Assembly: GCA_916613615.1 (NCBI GenBank)
Contig: OU744732.1
Span: forward strand, 55,281,727 to 55,345,726
Length of the DNA stretch: 64,000 nucleotides
Direction: 5' to 3'
Source of the DNA: Steromphala cineraria
Lineage: Eukaryota; Mollusca; Gastropoda; Trochida; Trochidae
Below are positions 62,156-64,000 of this stretch, in pieces; within the stretch, counting starts at the first letter, position 1; every line of letters starts with the position of its first letter. The translations under genes and the position numbers were made by a program. The notes beneath the pieces are model-generated. The model was not told the origin of the DNA. It did no database searches and saw nothing but the letters and a program-made list of their open reading frames with translations.

Positions 62156-64000
62156 ATGAATCCAGGCTCCCCTACTGAACTCAGGATGGATTATCCAGCA
62201 CTGAATTTGAAAAACTGTCTTCTATGTCAAACAGAAAAACAAGAAAATCTAAGAAGTCCCTATGTTGAAGGCAAACTTTCATTTAATAGAGCACTGAAGG
62301 AGAGATATGATGCAGGGGATACAACTGTCTACAATCGGATAACATCTGCTCTTCAGGTTGTGAACAACCAGCCATCATTTTCACTGAAGCCTGACATTGA
62401 TGTATTCTGGCATAAGAGTTGTTTTTCAACGTTTTCAAGTTCAACAAACATTTCTCGTATCATATCTAATAGAACTGGTTGTGATGAATTATCCACCCCC
62501 TCCAGAAAAAGAAGACATTCTTTCGAATGGAAAACACTTTGTATGTTTTGTGGTCAGAAATCGGTCAAGAAAGACAAAAAAATTATCAATGTCTCCACTT
62601 TTGATTTTTGCAAGACACTGGAGCAAAGAGCTATGGCCAAAAAAGATCATGACCTCATGTTTCAGGTAGGAGACTTTTCAAAATTGATGAGTTTAGAGGC
62701 AAGATATCACAAGGCATGTCACAGCCGATACATTGTTTGTGAAAAGCAGAAATCATCATCCAATACCTGTCATCAACTTACATTTAAACAATTAATGGAA
62801 ACACTGCTACCAGATCTTGCACAAGGGAGAGCCTTCGACATGAACAAAATTCTAGAAAGATACCAAACCAACCTGAACAGACATCTTCCAGAGGACACAA
62901 CATCATCATTTTCTAAGCATAAACTGAAGGCAAAGATTCAAGCACAGTATGGTGACTCAGTTGTTTTTATACAGACTTCCACCACAAGACCCGAGCTTGT
63001 CATAAGCCATACAGTACAGGTGCAAGATATCATCAACAAATATGCCAGTACGCATGAATCACCATTGGAAAACCTCAAGGAAACGCAAAATGATAATAAA
63101 ACTTTTAATCCTAGCTCAGTACTTCTCCACGCTGCAAACTACCTTCGACAGCTTTCAAGGCATTGTGATGGTATCTCTCATCAGCCTCTTAACCCATGTG
63201 ACATTAGAGAACAAAACTGTGAAGAAATGGTTCCCCATGAACTCTATACATTCTTTTACAGACTCCTGGCAGCTTCAGCTTTGGATCAAGTTGACATGGA
63301 TTATTACAGCAAAGCACAGATGATAAAGTGGAAATCTCCGAAGGAATTTCAAGATGATGAATTAGAGATGGGAGATTTTCATAGAGCAATGAATTTCATC
63401 GGTGACATTGGACATATCATGCAGGACAGTGGCTTTGAAGATATTCTTGTGGAGTCCAACCTGTATGGGCCTGCAGTTGTCAATCAAATCATGAAAGGAA
63501 AAGCCTATAACCGGGGTGTTCGAGTTCACAAAATGATGAATGAAGCTTTAAATCGTCTTAGATGGGATGCATGCTGTGATTGGTTTCTCACTTCGGAGCA
63601 TGGCTTGTCAGAAGATGCTACACATGCCATCCAAACCTCAGTGCAGCAGTGTTTCACAGCAATGAATGATGCAGAGTATGGCAACGAGGAAACAACACAG
63701 GACCTGTCGCAGTCTGTACAAGATGTAATACAGAAGGCTAGACCACTAATGGACATCAGGAAAGTATTTATTGAAACTGGCAAAAGCGCTTCCTACACCT
63801 TCACTTTCTGGAACCACTACATTGATATGTCTCAACTACTTCTGGACTATATCGCAGCAAAAAGAGATGACAACAGGTCCTTGGAACTAGAATCATTTGC
63901 AGAAATGTTACCATATGATTTCATGTGTGGACATTTGAACTATGGCAGATGGGGATCAGTCAACGTTGCTGAAGGACACCTGATGAAGGACAGGAAACCT
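62156..64000 (+). CDS. Transposon-related double zinc-finger-like protein, 3' end beyond window
   Basis: This frame runs 615 codons from ATG at 62156 to the window edge without a stop, so the protein is C-terminally incomplete. The ATG directly follows a splice acceptor (tatttatatttcag), fitting a coding exon joined to a 5'UTR exon. Two similar cysteine/histidine modules are visible: C21-L-L-C24 with WHKSC at residues 85-89, and C129-M-F-C132 with YHKAC at 184-188. Each looks like a CxxC...HxxxC zinc site, separated by a basic stretch (SRKRRH, 116-121). Further on, FWNHYIDM (551-558) and MLPYDFMCGHLNYGRWG (about 584-600) match from memory a signature common in multicopy uncharacterised proteins of fish, cnidarians and molluscs, thought to derive from mobile elements. 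Biochemical function is unknown; DNA binding through the fingers is inference. The frame is intact, so it is not an obvious fossil. Coding status is very likely; the family assignment is tentative. Confidence 0.88.
   Translation, partial: MNPGSPTELRMDYPALNLKNCLLCQTEKQENLRSPYVEGKLSFNRALKERYDAGDTTVYNRITSALQVVNNQPSFSLKPDIDVFWHKSCFSTFSSSTNISRIISNRTGCDELSTPSRKRRHSFEWKTLCMFCGQKSVKKDKKIINVSTFDFCKTLEQRAMAKKDHDLMFQVGDFSKLMSLEARYHKACHSRYIVCEKQKSSSNTCHQLTFKQLMETLLPDLAQGRAFDMNKILERYQTNLNRHLPEDTTSSFSKHKLKAKIQAQYGDSVVFIQTSTTRPELVISHTVQVQDIINKYASTHESPLENLKETQNDNKTFNPSSVLLHAANYLRQLSRHCDGISHQPLNPCDIREQNCEEMVPHELYTFFYRLLAASALDQVDMDYYSKAQMIKWKSPKEFQDDELEMGDFHRAMNFIGDIGHIMQDSGFEDILVESNLYGPAVVNQIMKGKAYNRGVRVHKMMNEALNRLRWDACCDWFLTSEHGLSEDATHAIQTSVQQCFTAMNDAEYGNEETTQDLSQSVQDVIQKARPLMDIRKVFIETGKSASYTFTFWNHYIDMSQLLLDYIAAKRDDNRSLELESFAEMLPYDFMCGHLNYGRWGSVNVAEGHLMKDRKP

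Overview
The window is AT-rich, intron-dense eukaryotic DNA of animal type. It carries a recognisable EGF-module exon, GT-AG splice signals, tRNA-derived SINEs, many short inverted-repeat transposons (MITEs) and tandem arrays. Arrays of the motif TGACCTTGACCTTTGACC and the phrase AAGGGAGATAACTCTG (61091-61106, minus strand) recall marine molluscs, most likely a bivalve. That is recollection, not a search. Nothing bacterial or viral is seen: no operons, rRNA genes or CRISPR arrays.

Coding content is sparse. Three places carry sequence I would defend as coding. (1) 11570-11685 and 11865-11939, plus strand, look like 3' terminal exons of a gene coming from the left, with an AATAAA signal at 12018. 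(2) 17937-18041, minus strand, is a clean single EGF-like module with phase 1-1 splice sites, part of a larger secreted or membrane protein. (3) 62156 to the window end, plus strand, is a 615-codon uninterrupted reading frame with two CxxC...HxxxC finger-like modules. It resembles a multicopy, transposon-related protein family of aquatic animals and is preceded by a probable 5'UTR exon ending at 61249. A minus-strand frame at 60412-60786 is a weaker candidate and would be arranged head-to-head with it. A few very small exon-like segments (2928-2999, 5533-5612, 7182-7231, 38065-38111) are listed at low confidence.

The rest is intron or intergenic sequence filled with repeats. One MITE family (TTAA flanks, terminal repeat AAAGGGGCAGTAGCACG, about 365 bp) has at least nine copies, and most carry a YY1-like core. 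Other inverted-repeat elements lie at 464-651, 13429-13602, 14610-14696, 24535-25167 (nested inside a MITE), 32027-32424 and 34830-35203. A foldback family with ends AACTTCTTTATTCATG occurs four times. SINEs lie at 6681, 10437 and 27750. A 1.25 kb insertion with an 8-bp target duplication (21891-23142) interrupts a tandem array and is packed with nuclear-receptor-type half sites. Tandem arrays with units near 125-150 bp occur independently at 10.5, 20.8-23.4, 48.2-49.6, 55.4-55.9 and 57.7-58.0 kb.

Possible control regions are a CRE/ETS promoter-like cluster near 38.35 kb, YY1-like sites at 59585 and 61129, a CTCF-like core at 2165 and E-box clusters (best at 50075-50126). Long stretches between these hold nothing I can identify.
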